Positions 1 through 6,522 of a stretch of DNA of 11,028 bases are shown here, one piece after another; within the stretch, counting starts at the first letter, position 1, and each line of letters opens with the position of its first letter. Made by a program: the position numbers and the translations under genes. The stretch is from Actinomycetota bacterium (GTDB lineage Bacteria > Actinomycetota > Actinomycetes > Nanopelagicales > Nanopelagicaceae). A model generated the notes under the pieces. That model saw only the letters and a list, made by a program, of their open reading frames with translations. It ran no database searches and had not been told where the DNA came from. The stretch is taken from assembly GCA_009705165.1 (NCBI GenBank), contig WLCU01000019.1, positions 1 to 11,028 of the forward strand, given 5' to 3'.

Positions 1-438
1 CATTTCAACTGTCCAACGCCCAATGCCCCAAAGCGATGTTAACTTGTCATAAATTTCTTGATCATCGTGAATCTCATCGATTGTGTCAATTGGAATTGAT
101 TTATCCATGACGGCAGTTGCTAAACCTTTAATTGTGCGTGCCTTTGCACCAGAAACGCCAATTTCACGCAGAGTCAGATCATCAACTTTAATGAGCTTTT
201 TTGCATTAATAGAGCCTTTGCAGAGATCTACCAATCGAGCATGAATCGTTTCTGCAGCCTTGGTAGCTAACTGTTGTGAAATTACAGAACTAACTAGAGA
301 CTCAAAATGAGTTTCAGTTCGTTCCGTGCGACCAATTGTGCAGAGCGGTCTACGGTCAATAAGTGGTGCAAATTTCTTATCCATCTGAGCAACTTCAGCG
401 ACAATGCGTCGCATCTTTTGTGCAGAGTGGGTTGCCAT
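1..438 (-). CDS. DNA-3-methyladenine glycosylase II (AlkA-like, HhH-GPD), N-terminal part
   Basis: Base-excision repair glycosylase that removes alkylated purines such as 3-methyladenine from DNA. It reads from an ATG at 438 for 146 codons without a stop and leaves the window, so the C-terminal part is missing. The family signature is visible around residues 50-63 (SSVISQQLATKAAETI, matching the I-x-QQ-x-x-x-KAA helix of AlkA/Mag proteins). The helix-hairpin-helix core appears at about 135-146 (LWGIGRWTVEM). The catalytic Asp normally lies some residues downstream and cannot be checked here. It starts 3 nt after the stop of the upstream membrane-protein gene, so the two are probably cotranscribed and translationally coupled. 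No Shine-Dalgarno site precedes the start. The family call is secure; the exact subgroup is not. Confidence 0.86.
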   Translation of the reverse strand, partial: MATHSAQKMRRIVAEVAQMDKKFAPLIDRRPLCTIGRTERTETHFESLVSSVISQQLATKAAETIHARLVDLCKGSINAKKLIKVDDLTLREIGVSGAKARTIKGLATAVMDKSIPIDTIDEIHDDQEIYDKLTSLWGIGRWTVEM

Positions 439-441
439 TAA

Positions 442-1032
442 TTACAGTGAGAAAGTTGGGTATTCATCAGTTACTAGTAGGAATGCATATCCTGCAATTC
501 GATTCCAGTAAGCGATTGTTCCGACAACGCCTTCGGCGCACCATTCTGGATAGTTTCCAGTTAATACGACATTAACCCAAGCGAAGATTGTTAAGAAGAA
601 TGCATAAATAGCATAAACAACTCCCACCACATAAAGCGGCAAAGCTAGAAGCCACTTCACAAGCGGTAAGTATCGATTAAGTGCCTTGGGATCAACTTCA
701 GGAAAAGTAACACTGACAACATCATTTTCTTCTAATGAAGGATATTCATCAGTTAAAACTAGTAGGTATGCGTCAACTCGTGTTGATAGAGCTATGAACG
801 CTTCATTAAAAGCTAATAGGTAACTTGGGTAGGCCTGGCGAAAAATAATTGAAAGCGCGACTGGAACAACTAAAAATCCTGTAGCCCACGATGATTGTTG
901 AAATTCTGCTTGGGTAGCAAATGATGCGACAAAGATCGCCATTGGTACGACAAGGATGATGCGAAACAGCGCAGTAATTCGGTTTCGCTCGGTCAGTGAT
1001 ACATCTATTTGGGTTTCAATTTGATTGCTCAT
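442..1032 (-). CDS. DUF4389-type integral membrane protein with duplicated halves
   Basis: Uncharacterised membrane protein that resembles the DUF4389 family; the function is unknown. Using the ATG at 1032 it is 196 aa. A TTG at 1041 would add three residues and sits 4 nt from an AGGGGG run, so it is a real alternative. Hydrophobic segments lie near residues 20-40, 50-65 and 125-157. It has two similar units: residues about 68-100 and 161-194 each begin with a YP pair and end with R-x-x-x-Y followed by a TDEYP motif. The protein ends six residues after the second TDEYP onset. It is the first gene of a minus-strand pair with the AlkA-like gene and is divergent from the LacI-type regulator. The DUF assignment is from recalled motif pattern, not a search. 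Confidence 0.8.
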   Translation of the reverse strand: MSNQIETQIDVSLTERNRITALFRIILVVPMAIFVASFATQAEFQQSSWATGFLVVPVALSIIFRQAYPSYLLAFNEAFIALSTRVDAYLLVLTDEYPSLEENDVVSVTFPEVDPKALNRYLPLVKWLLALPLYVVGVVYAIYAFFLTIFAWVNVVLTGNYPEWCAEGVVGTIAYWNRIAGYAFLLVTDEYPTFSL

Positions 1033-1044
1033 GGCCGCCAATTT

Positions 1045-1051
1045 ACCCCCT
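1045..1051 (-). promoter_or_regulatory. Candidate ribosome binding site for the DUF4389-type gene
   Basis: AGGGGGT on the minus strand, AGGAGG-like with a G-U wobble. It lies 4 nt before a TTG codon (1041) and 13 nt before the ATG (1032). It is among the few purine-rich candidate sites in the window and is the main argument for the TTG start. Confidence 0.4.
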
Positions 1052-1066
1052 AACTACGCTTATCTA

Positions 1067-1096
1067 TTGCTTATTGCAGTACCCATGCCGTATTTT
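1067..1096 (+). promoter_or_regulatory. Possible promoter of the LacI-family gene
   Basis: TTGCTT (1067-1072) and TATTTT (1091-1096) are separated by 18 nt, resembling sigma-70-type -35 and -10 boxes. The site lies about 50 nt before the GTG start at 1148, in the divergent intergenic region. It overlaps two of the four TTGCAG repeats. Match quality is modest, so this is a candidate only. Confidence 0.3.
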
Positions 1097-1122
1097 GCAG
1101 TCTCTTGCAGGAATATTTGCAG
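1074..1122 (+). repeat. Four direct TTGCAG repeats in the divergent intergenic region
   Basis: Exact TTGCAG copies start at 1074, 1095, 1105 and 1117, giving intervals of 21, 10 and 12 nt, close to one or two turns of the DNA helix. All four lie between the divergent DUF4389-type gene and the LacI-type gene. They could be binding sites for a regulator, possibly the adjacent LacI protein. They do not form the palindrome usual for that family. Confidence 0.5.
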
Positions 1123-1138
1123 GTTTTACAGAGAAACC

Positions 1139-1143
1139 GGAGA
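1139..1143 (+). promoter_or_regulatory. Ribosome binding site fixing the LacI-family GTG start
   Basis: GGAGA lies 4 nt before the GTG at 1148. Together with the position of the helix-turn-helix this supports the GTG start over the longer open frame. Confidence 0.5.
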
Positions 1144-1147
1144 TTGT

Positions 1148-2161
1148 GTGGCGGGCATCAAAGAGGTTGCTGAAGAAGCAGGAGTCTCTACTGCAACAGT
1201 TTCTCGCGCTTTGCGTGGACTTCACCACGTCAATCCAGGAACTAGATCCAAAATCATTGCTGCTGCGGAAAAATTAGATTACCCATTAACGCCACTGCGC
1301 CAAATTTCACAGACTGGCCGCACAAATAGCGTTGGTGTTGTTGCGCCATATATTTCACGTTGGTATTTCTCACAAGTTATTAGCGGCGCCGAGCAAGCTT
1401 TACGTGAAGCCGGCTTAGATTTATTGCTCTACAACTTTAGTCAGATGAAAGGTCGCGAAAGACTTTTCCAGCACCAACTTTTAAAGGGCCGCGTAGATGC
1501 CCTCATTGTTATTTCATTGCCACCAACAGTTGAAGAGTTTGATTCAATGCTTAGCCTTGGAATACCAATTGCACTGGTTGGAATGGATCACCCACAATGT
1601 GCTTCAGTTAAAATCGATGATATTGCTGGTGCACGTTCTGCAACTCAACATCTAGTAAATCAGGGCCATAAGAAAATCGGGCTAATGTCTGGTCGCCCTG
1701 ACGACCCCTTTAATTTCAGCGTTCCGCAAGATAGACGTAAAGGATTCATGCAAGTCCTTGCAGAAAATTCTTTGGAGTGGCTACCGCAGAGAGAAGTGCA
1801 TGGTGACTTCACGATGCACACTGCCGCACGAGCGATGGATGATTTATTAGCAAGACCTAATCGCCCCACTGCAATTTTTTGCGAATCTGATGAAATGGCT
1901 TTGGGGGCCATGCAAGCATTGCGGCGCCATGGTTTAAAAGCACCAGATGACATTTCAATCGTAGGTTTTGATGGCCATGAAATGGCAGAGTTTTCCGAAC
2001 TAACAACTATCGAGCAGCCCGTTCAATTAATGGGAGAGATGGCAGCTTGGTCAATTATGGAACGGTTACGAAAACCCACCATTGAGCCACCTTCTCTTGT
2101 TTTGCCAACAACTTTGGTTGTGCGAAATTCAACCCGGCGAATAACTGCTGAAGAGGCTTAG
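1148..2161 (+). CDS. LacI/GalR-family transcriptional regulator
   Basis: DNA-binding repressor or activator with a periplasmic-binding-protein-like sensor domain. The chosen GTG start gives 337 aa, the usual family length, and puts the helix-turn-helix at residues 4-24 (IKEVAEEAGVSTATVSRAL), exactly where LacI proteins begin. The open frame upstream to 1025 has no family similarity. The hinge region (about 45-60, ending QTGRTNSVGVV) lacks the usual N-x-x-A-R-x-L pattern. The sensor domain runs to the end, with the typical VGFDGHE turn at 272-278 and an IEQP motif after it. The RWYFSQVISGAEQAL stretch resembles actinobacterial sugar-utilisation regulators. It stands 47 nt before a MalY-type gene on the same strand and may control that operon. 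A distant target such as the glucosidase is also possible. The effector cannot be read from the sequence. Confidence 0.93.
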   Translation: MAGIKEVAEEAGVSTATVSRALRGLHHVNPGTRSKIIAAAEKLDYPLTPLRQISQTGRTNSVGVVAPYISRWYFSQVISGAEQALREAGLDLLLYNFSQMKGRERLFQHQLLKGRVDALIVISLPPTVEEFDSMLSLGIPIALVGMDHPQCASVKIDDIAGARSATQHLVNQGHKKIGLMSGRPDDPFNFSVPQDRRKGFMQVLAENSLEWLPQREVHGDFTMHTAARAMDDLLARPNRPTAIFCESDEMALGAMQALRRHGLKAPDDISIVGFDGHEMAEFSELTTIEQPVQLMGEMAAWSIMERLRKPTIEPPSLVLPTTLVVRNSTRRITAEEA

Positions 2162-2208
2162 TTTTAACCTCTTTCAATAATCACCGAGCTCACGGTAGCC
2201 TTGCCGCC

Positions 2209-3378
2209 ATGTCCGATAACAATGTTGTTGCGCCCGCGCTTAGCGAACTGCTAACTCACCACTCTGAAAAATGGCGTGGCTTCTCGGCAGATATCTTGCC
2301 TCTTCCAGTAATGGAGATGGACTTTCCAATCGCGCAGCCAATCAAAGATGTTTTACTTGAAATGGTTTCACATTCAGATTTAGGTTATTTAGGCTCAGTT
2401 CCTGAACTAGCCGAAGGTTTTGCGCAGTTTTGTTCTAACCGTTGGGGTTGGCAGATCGATAAATCACAGTTAAGAATCGCCGCAGATGTTGGCGTAGGCG
2501 TTGTCGAAACTTTGCGTGTATTTACTAATCCGGGCGATCGCATACTCATAAATTCACCGGTCTACCAAAATTTTTACAGCTGGATTAAGGAAACTCGATT
2601 AGAAACTATCGATGTTCCTTTTGATTATGTTGGTTCGACAAGTGATGACCACAATGCCTGGAGTTTAGATTTAACCGCCGTTGAAAAAGCCTATGCATCT
2701 GGCATCAAAGTACATCTGCTTTGTTCACCACACAATCCGCTAGGACGGGTTTATTCAAAAGATGAGCTAAATTGCTTTGCAGATTTAGCTAAGAAGTATG
2801 ATGTATTAGTAATTAGCGATGAAATTCATTCACCACTTGTATACAAGAGCAAAGATTTTATTCCGTTTCTCGCCCTCAGCGACAATGCGCGAGAAGTTGG
2901 AGTCACAGTTACTTCGGCTTCAAAGGGCTGGAATATCGCTGGCTTGAAATCCGCCATCATTATTTCTCAAGATGAAGCAATTAATGAAAAATTAAAGTTA
3001 ATGCCACCGGCAGTGCATTTTCGTTCATCAATCTTGGGAGCATTTGCATCGGCTGCAGCATTTAGTTCAGGTGAAACTTGGCTGGATTCTGTTATTGCGC
3101 ATTTAGATCAAAACCGCCGAATGATTAAAGATTTGTTGTCGGCAAAACTTCCTTCGGTTAAGTATCACCTTCCCCAAAGCAGTTATGTAGCTTGGTTGGA
3201 TTTGAGCGAACTTAATTTGGGCGAAAATCCAGCACAAACTCTGATAGAGCGTGGAAAAGTTGCATTTAATCCAGGTCATATTTACGGCGCGCAAAGTTCC
3301 CAATTCGTGCGTATGAATTTTGCAACAAGTCCAACGATTATCACTGAGGCAATTGATCGCATTGTGAAAAGCCTTTAA
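2209..3378 (+). CDS. MalY/PatB-type PLP-dependent C-S beta-lyase (cystathionine beta-lyase family)
   Basis: Fold-type I aminotransferase-like enzyme that probably cleaves cystathionine or cysteine conjugates to pyruvate, ammonia and a thiol. The length of 389 aa is normal for MalY/PatB. Visible motifs are WRGFSADILPLPVMEMDFP-type N-terminus (22-40), SPHNPLGR (173-180), SDEIHSPLVY (203-212) and SASKGWNIAGLK (236-247) with the PLP-binding Lys at 239. A C-terminal FVRMNFATS segment supplies the substrate-carboxylate Arg. The ATG at 2209 has no Shine-Dalgarno site. A weak TAGCCT box ends 7 nt before it, which would fit a leaderless transcript. The next gene starts inside its stop codon. MalY itself also has a regulatory role in E. 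coli, but nothing here indicates that. Its product could feed methionine synthesis together with the cystathionine-type enzyme two genes downstream. Confidence 0.9.
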   Translation: MSDNNVVAPALSELLTHHSEKWRGFSADILPLPVMEMDFPIAQPIKDVLLEMVSHSDLGYLGSVPELAEGFAQFCSNRWGWQIDKSQLRIAADVGVGVVETLRVFTNPGDRILINSPVYQNFYSWIKETRLETIDVPFDYVGSTSDDHNAWSLDLTAVEKAYASGIKVHLLCSPHNPLGRVYSKDELNCFADLAKKYDVLVISDEIHSPLVYKSKDFIPFLALSDNAREVGVTVTSASKGWNIAGLKSAIIISQDEAINEKLKLMPPAVHFRSSILGAFASAAAFSSGETWLDSVIAHLDQNRRMIKDLLSAKLPSVKYHLPQSSYVAWLDLSELNLGENPAQTLIERGKVAFNPGHIYGAQSSQFVRMNFATSPTIITEAIDRIVKSL

Positions 3379-4898
3379 TGTCGGCTCCTCAATACGACGT
3401 AACAATTGTCGGTGGCGGGCACAATGGTTTAGTCGCAGCAACTTATTTAGCTAAAGCTGGCAAATCAGTATTAGTACTAGAAGCTAACAGCGAAGTCGGG
3501 GGAGCAACGGCAAGCGTGCGTGCATTTCCGGAATTTGATGCACATCTATCTCGTTATGCATACCTCGTATCTTTATTACCTGATGAGATAGTTCAAGATT
3601 TGGGTTTAGATTTTCATACTCTCTCGCGGAAAGTTTCAAGCTATACGCCCTATTCACGCGATGAAAAGGCGTTAGGACTCTACGTTGCTCGGGAGTGGGA
3701 TAAAGAAACAGAAGATTCCTTTTTGCTCTTAGATCCAACTGGAGCAGAGTGGCAAGCTTGGCAGGATTTTTACAATGAGATTGCCGTATTCGCTAAGAAA
3801 ATAGCCCCAACTATGTTGCAGCCTCTTAAGACGCGAAGTGAATTAAAGGAACTCATTGGAATGCCAGATGTTTGGGATTACCTCATGGAACGCCCAATTG
3901 GTGAAGTTATCGAGGCGAGATTTAAAGATGATGTTGTGCGCGGAGTCATTTTCACTGATGCCTTAGTTGGAACTTTTGCATCTGCGCAAGATTTACAGGC
4001 AAATATTTGCTTTTTGTACCACCTGATTGGAAACGGAACCGGTGAATGGAAAGTTCCACGTGGAGGAATGGGCGCAATCGTTAAAGAGTTAAAACGTGTT
4101 GCAGTTCAAGCAGGCGTTGAAATTAAAGTTAATTCCAGAGTAAGTTCAATTAAAACGAGCGAAAACAGTGCAACAGTTAAATTAGAAGATGGCACTGAAA
4201 TTAATTCAGAATACATTTTATGTAACGCCGCTCCTCAAACGCTTGCGAAGTTACGTGGCACCAGCGCACCGAAAAGTTTGCCTGGCGCACAGATGAAGAT
4301 CAATATTTTACTGAAAGCTTTACCTGCACTTAAATCTGGTGTAGATCCGCAACTTGCATTTTCAGGAACCTTTCACGCTAATGAGTTTTACTCAACTTTT
4401 GATTCGGCGTATAAGGATGCACAAAATGGAAAATTGCCCGAAAAGCTGCCCATTGAGATGTATTGCCACACTTTGACGGACCCATCAATTCTTAGCAAAG
4501 AACTACAAGATGCTGGCTACCAAACTCTGACTATTTTTGGTTTCCACACACCCGCTGAGCTATTTGATGCAGACAATGAGGCAACAAAGGCGGCAGCCTT
4601 AAAGGCTGCATTGGTATCACTTAATGAACTGCTTGTTGAACCTATCGAAAATGTGATTGCTGCAATCGAAGTTAAATCACCCTTAGATATTGAAGGCGAA
4701 ATAGGACTTCCTCGAGGAAATATTTTCCACAAAGATCTAAGTTTTCCTTTTAGGGAAGATAATCAAACTCCAGGCTGGGGCGTTGAAACAGATGACCCTC
4801 GAATTTTTATTTGTGGAGCTGGAGCAATCCGTGGTGGCGGAGTGAGCGGAATTCCTGGTCACAATGCTGCGATGGCAGTGTTACAAGCTTCGGCATAG
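3378..4898 (+). CDS. FAD-dependent phytoene dehydrogenase-like oxidoreductase (PYROXD2/CrtI superfamily)
   Basis: Flavoprotein oxidoreductase of the amine oxidase/phytoene desaturase superfamily; the substrate is unknown. The 506-aa length fits. The N-terminal Rossmann motif VGGGHNG (11-17) is followed by the ribose-binding Glu at 35 and the conserved GG pair at 41-42. The C-terminus has the GLPRGNIFH segment and the FICGAGAIRGGGVSGIPGHN motif that binds FAD, both typical of the PYROXD2-like branch (COG1233). The start ATG shares one base with the TAA of the MalY-type gene, so translation is probably coupled and no Shine-Dalgarno site is needed. No other carotenoid gene is present, so a true phytoene desaturase role is unlikely from context. 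Lying between two sulfur amino acid enzymes, it may act on a metabolite of that pathway, but this is inference. Confidence 0.88.
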   Translation: MSAPQYDVTIVGGGHNGLVAATYLAKAGKSVLVLEANSEVGGATASVRAFPEFDAHLSRYAYLVSLLPDEIVQDLGLDFHTLSRKVSSYTPYSRDEKALGLYVAREWDKETEDSFLLLDPTGAEWQAWQDFYNEIAVFAKKIAPTMLQPLKTRSELKELIGMPDVWDYLMERPIGEVIEARFKDDVVRGVIFTDALVGTFASAQDLQANICFLYHLIGNGTGEWKVPRGGMGAIVKELKRVAVQAGVEIKVNSRVSSIKTSENSATVKLEDGTEINSEYILCNAAPQTLAKLRGTSAPKSLPGAQMKINILLKALPALKSGVDPQLAFSGTFHANEFYSTFDSAYKDAQNGKLPEKLPIEMYCHTLTDPSILSKELQDAGYQTLTIFGFHTPAELFDADNEATKAAALKAALVSLNELLVEPIENVIAAIEVKSPLDIEGEIGLPRGNIFHKDLSFPFREDNQTPGWGVETDDPRIFICGAGAIRGGGVSGIPGHNAAMAVLQASA

Positions 4899-4907
4899 AC
4901 TTAATTC

Positions 4908-5960
4908 ATGAACCATCCTGAGACAACTGCAATTACTGCTGGCCGCCCACCCGTTGAAGGTGATGCTCCACTTAATCCATCGGTAGTTCTTACTTCGACG
5001 TTTCACTCTGGTGGGCCGATTGGATATGGTCGATATGGAAATCAAACGTGGACTGCACTAGAAGAAGCAATTAGCGAACTTGAAGGTGGTCAAACACTTG
5101 CATTTTCATCTGGCATGGCCGCGATAAGCGCCGTATTTTCAATTCTTCCTATTGGCGCACCAATAGTTGCTTCCAATCAAGGGTATAGCGGTGTGATGAG
5201 TCTTTTAAATTCCTTCCATGCAAGTGGGCGATTAGAAGTTCGATTTGTTGATGTTGTTAATACCGATGAAGTAATTGCTGCCATGAAAGGCGCTGCACTT
5301 GTTTGGTTAGAGTCACCAACTAATCCCTGTCTTGATGTCGCAGATCTACCAGCACTTATTGCAGCTGCTAAAAAATTAGGAATTGGGGTAGCGGTCGATA
5401 ACACATTTGCCACTCCGCTAGTTCAAAACCCTTTAGCTATGGGCGCCGATATTGTGATGCACTCAGTTACTAAGTTCTTATCTGGCCATAGTGATGTGCT
5501 TATGGGTTCGTTGTCTACAAATGATCCCGCGCTTTTAAAACGTTTACATGATTCACGTAGTTTTAATGGCTCAATCCCAGGCCCTTTTGAAGCTTGGCTA
5601 GCCCTACGTGGATTACGCACTTTCCCACTTCGCTTCAATAAGTCTCAAGAAAACGCCAAAGAGCTTGTGGTTCGTCTGCAAGGACATTCAAAAATCACAC
5701 GCGTCAGGTATCCAGGCTTTGGTGCAATTGTCTCCTTTGAAGTTGATGGCACTGCCGAACAAACTCAACAGGTGTGTGACTCTTCAAAAATGATTGCACA
5801 TGCAACAAGTTTGGGCGGAGTTGAGTCATTATGGGAGCGCAGGAGGCGTTGGCCAATTGAAAGCTCTTCCGTTCCAGAACAGTTGATTCGCTTATCAGTT
5901 GGTTGTGAGCATGTTGATGACATTTGGGACGACATCAAGCAAGCACTTTCGGCTATCTAA
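4908..5960 (+). CDS. Cystathionine gamma-synthase/gamma-lyase family PLP enzyme, shortened
   Basis: Cys/Met-metabolism PLP enzyme that probably makes or cleaves cystathionine. Visible motifs are IGYGRYGNQTW (38-48; most relatives have NPT rather than NQT), SSGMAAI (67-73), LESPTNP (134-140), VAVDNTFATP (161-170) and HSVTKFLSGHSD (185-196) with the PLP Lys at 189. Tyr93 fits the active-site Tyr position. The C-terminus ends with SLGGVES, ERRRRWP and LIRLSVGCEHVDDIW, as in some actinobacterial members. At 350 aa it is shorter than the usual 380-400. The region joining the PLP and C-terminal domains goes straight from RVRYPG to FGAIVSFE, lacking about 20 residues usually found there. It starts 9 nt after the oxidoreductase without a Shine-Dalgarno site. 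Synthase and lyase cannot be separated by eye. Confidence 0.88.
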   Translation: MNHPETTAITAGRPPVEGDAPLNPSVVLTSTFHSGGPIGYGRYGNQTWTALEEAISELEGGQTLAFSSGMAAISAVFSILPIGAPIVASNQGYSGVMSLLNSFHASGRLEVRFVDVVNTDEVIAAMKGAALVWLESPTNPCLDVADLPALIAAAKKLGIGVAVDNTFATPLVQNPLAMGADIVMHSVTKFLSGHSDVLMGSLSTNDPALLKRLHDSRSFNGSIPGPFEAWLALRGLRTFPLRFNKSQENAKELVVRLQGHSKITRVRYPGFGAIVSFEVDGTAEQTQQVCDSSKMIAHATSLGGVESLWERRRRWPIESSSVPEQLIRLSVGCEHVDDIWDDIKQALSAI

Positions 5961-5975
5961 AGCGCAAACTACTAA

Positions 5976-5996
5976 ATGAGAGTATTTTTATCTCAT
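5976..5996 (+). promoter_or_regulatory. Small inverted repeat covering the microprotein start
   Basis: ATGAGA (5976-5981) and TCTCAT (5991-5996) are perfect inverted arms around a 9-nt AT-rich loop. The right arm includes the first two bases of the ATG at 5995. The loop contains TATTTT, which could instead be a -10 box for a leaderless transcript starting at that ATG. It could modulate initiation or be chance. It lacks the GC-rich stem and U-run of a terminator. Confidence 0.3.
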
Positions 5997-6144
5997 GGTT
6001 AAAGCATTTCGCCGAGTAATCGCAGCGATCACAGTTGCTGTCTTGGCGTTTCGCGCCGTTGGCTCGTTCCTTTCTTGGATAGAACACCAAGAGGATTCTG
6101 CAGCTGACACTTGGATCGATGAAGACGAATTCGAAGATGTCTGA
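5995..6144 (+). CDS. 49-aa single-pass membrane microprotein with acidic tail
   Basis: Small open frame of unknown function. It encodes a basic N-terminus (MVKAFRR), a hydrophobic helix at about residues 8-28, and a strongly acidic C-terminus rich in Asp and Glu (about 30-49, ending DEDEFEDV). That layout predicts a one-TM protein with the basic end inside. The frame begins 34 nt after the cystathionine enzyme. Its TGA overlaps the ATG of the next membrane-protein gene by 8 nt (ATGTCTGA), which suggests real coupled translation. No Shine-Dalgarno site is visible; the ATG lies in a small inverted repeat. Its reality rests on composition and spacing only. Confidence 0.6.
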   Translation: MVKAFRRVIAAITVAVLAFRAVGSFLSWIEHQEDSAADTWIDEDEFEDV

Positions 6145-6520
6145 TTCAACCTACATCGCTGGTACATGCAATATTGGTGAAAAAGAAATCCGACGTAGGC
6201 AACTAGTAGCTGTAATAGGTGCGATTCTTTCATTAGTTTCACTCATCGGATTTATCTCAACAGATTCAACCAGAAGTGTTCGTCTTGGAATTTTCTTGCC
6301 ATTGATGATTGCAGCAGTAGGTTTTGTGCAATCTCGAAGTAAATTTTGTTTGGCTTATGGCTTTGCAGGAACTTTTAATTTTGGAAAATTAGGTGATTTG
6401 TCACGTGTTAGCGATCCAGTAAGCAAGGCAGCTGATCGTGCAACCGCTCTAAGAATTCTGACGAAATCATTTTTACTTGCAGCTATAGCGACAGCGGTGG
6501 TTGTAGTACTACCCTTGTAG
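6137..6520 (+). CDS. Uncharacterised conserved-looking three-TM membrane protein with two cysteines
   Basis: I do not recognise a named family. From the ATG at 6137 it is 127 aa. An in-frame ATG at 6119 would add six residues and overlap the microprotein further. It opens with YIAGTCNIGEKEIRRRQ, followed by a first TM (about 23-40), a second (about 50-65), and a motif SRSKFCLAYGFAGTFNFGKLG (about 66-86), then a last TM near the C-terminus (110-127). The Cys in TCNIG and the Cys in KFCLAYG are possible metal or disulfide partners, and the NIG and NFG motifs look conserved rather than random. It overlaps the microprotein by 8 nt and sits 2 nt before the hibernation factor, so it is probably part of the same transcript. 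Confidence 0.75.
   Translation: MSDSTYIAGTCNIGEKEIRRRQLVAVIGAILSLVSLIGFISTDSTRSVRLGIFLPLMIAAVGFVQSRSKFCLAYGFAGTFNFGKLGDLSRVSDPVSKAADRATALRILTKSFLLAAIATAVVVVLPL
6503..6512. repeat. 10-bp perfect palindrome GTAGTACTAC
   Basis: Perfect self-complementary GTAGTACTAC lies in the last codons of the membrane-protein gene, about 10 nt before the hibernation-factor start at 6523. It could be a protein-binding site but has no spacing or family context to support that, and it may be chance. Confidence 0.2.
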
Positions 6521-6522
6521 GT

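Noticed and set aside
1025..1147. N-terminal extension of the LacI-family gene from an upstream ATG
   Set aside because: The extra 41 residues have no family similarity. They overlap the divergent gene's start and the repeat array, and the GTG at 1148 has a ribosome binding site and the normal helix-turn-helix position.
1660..1953. Open frame antisense to the LacI-family gene
   Set aside because: Fully inside a well-supported gene on the other strand, with no recognisable domain.
5961..5994. Intrinsic terminator after the cystathionine-type gene
   Set aside because: The inverted repeat is AT-rich with 6-bp arms and no U-run after it, and the right arm runs into the next start codon.
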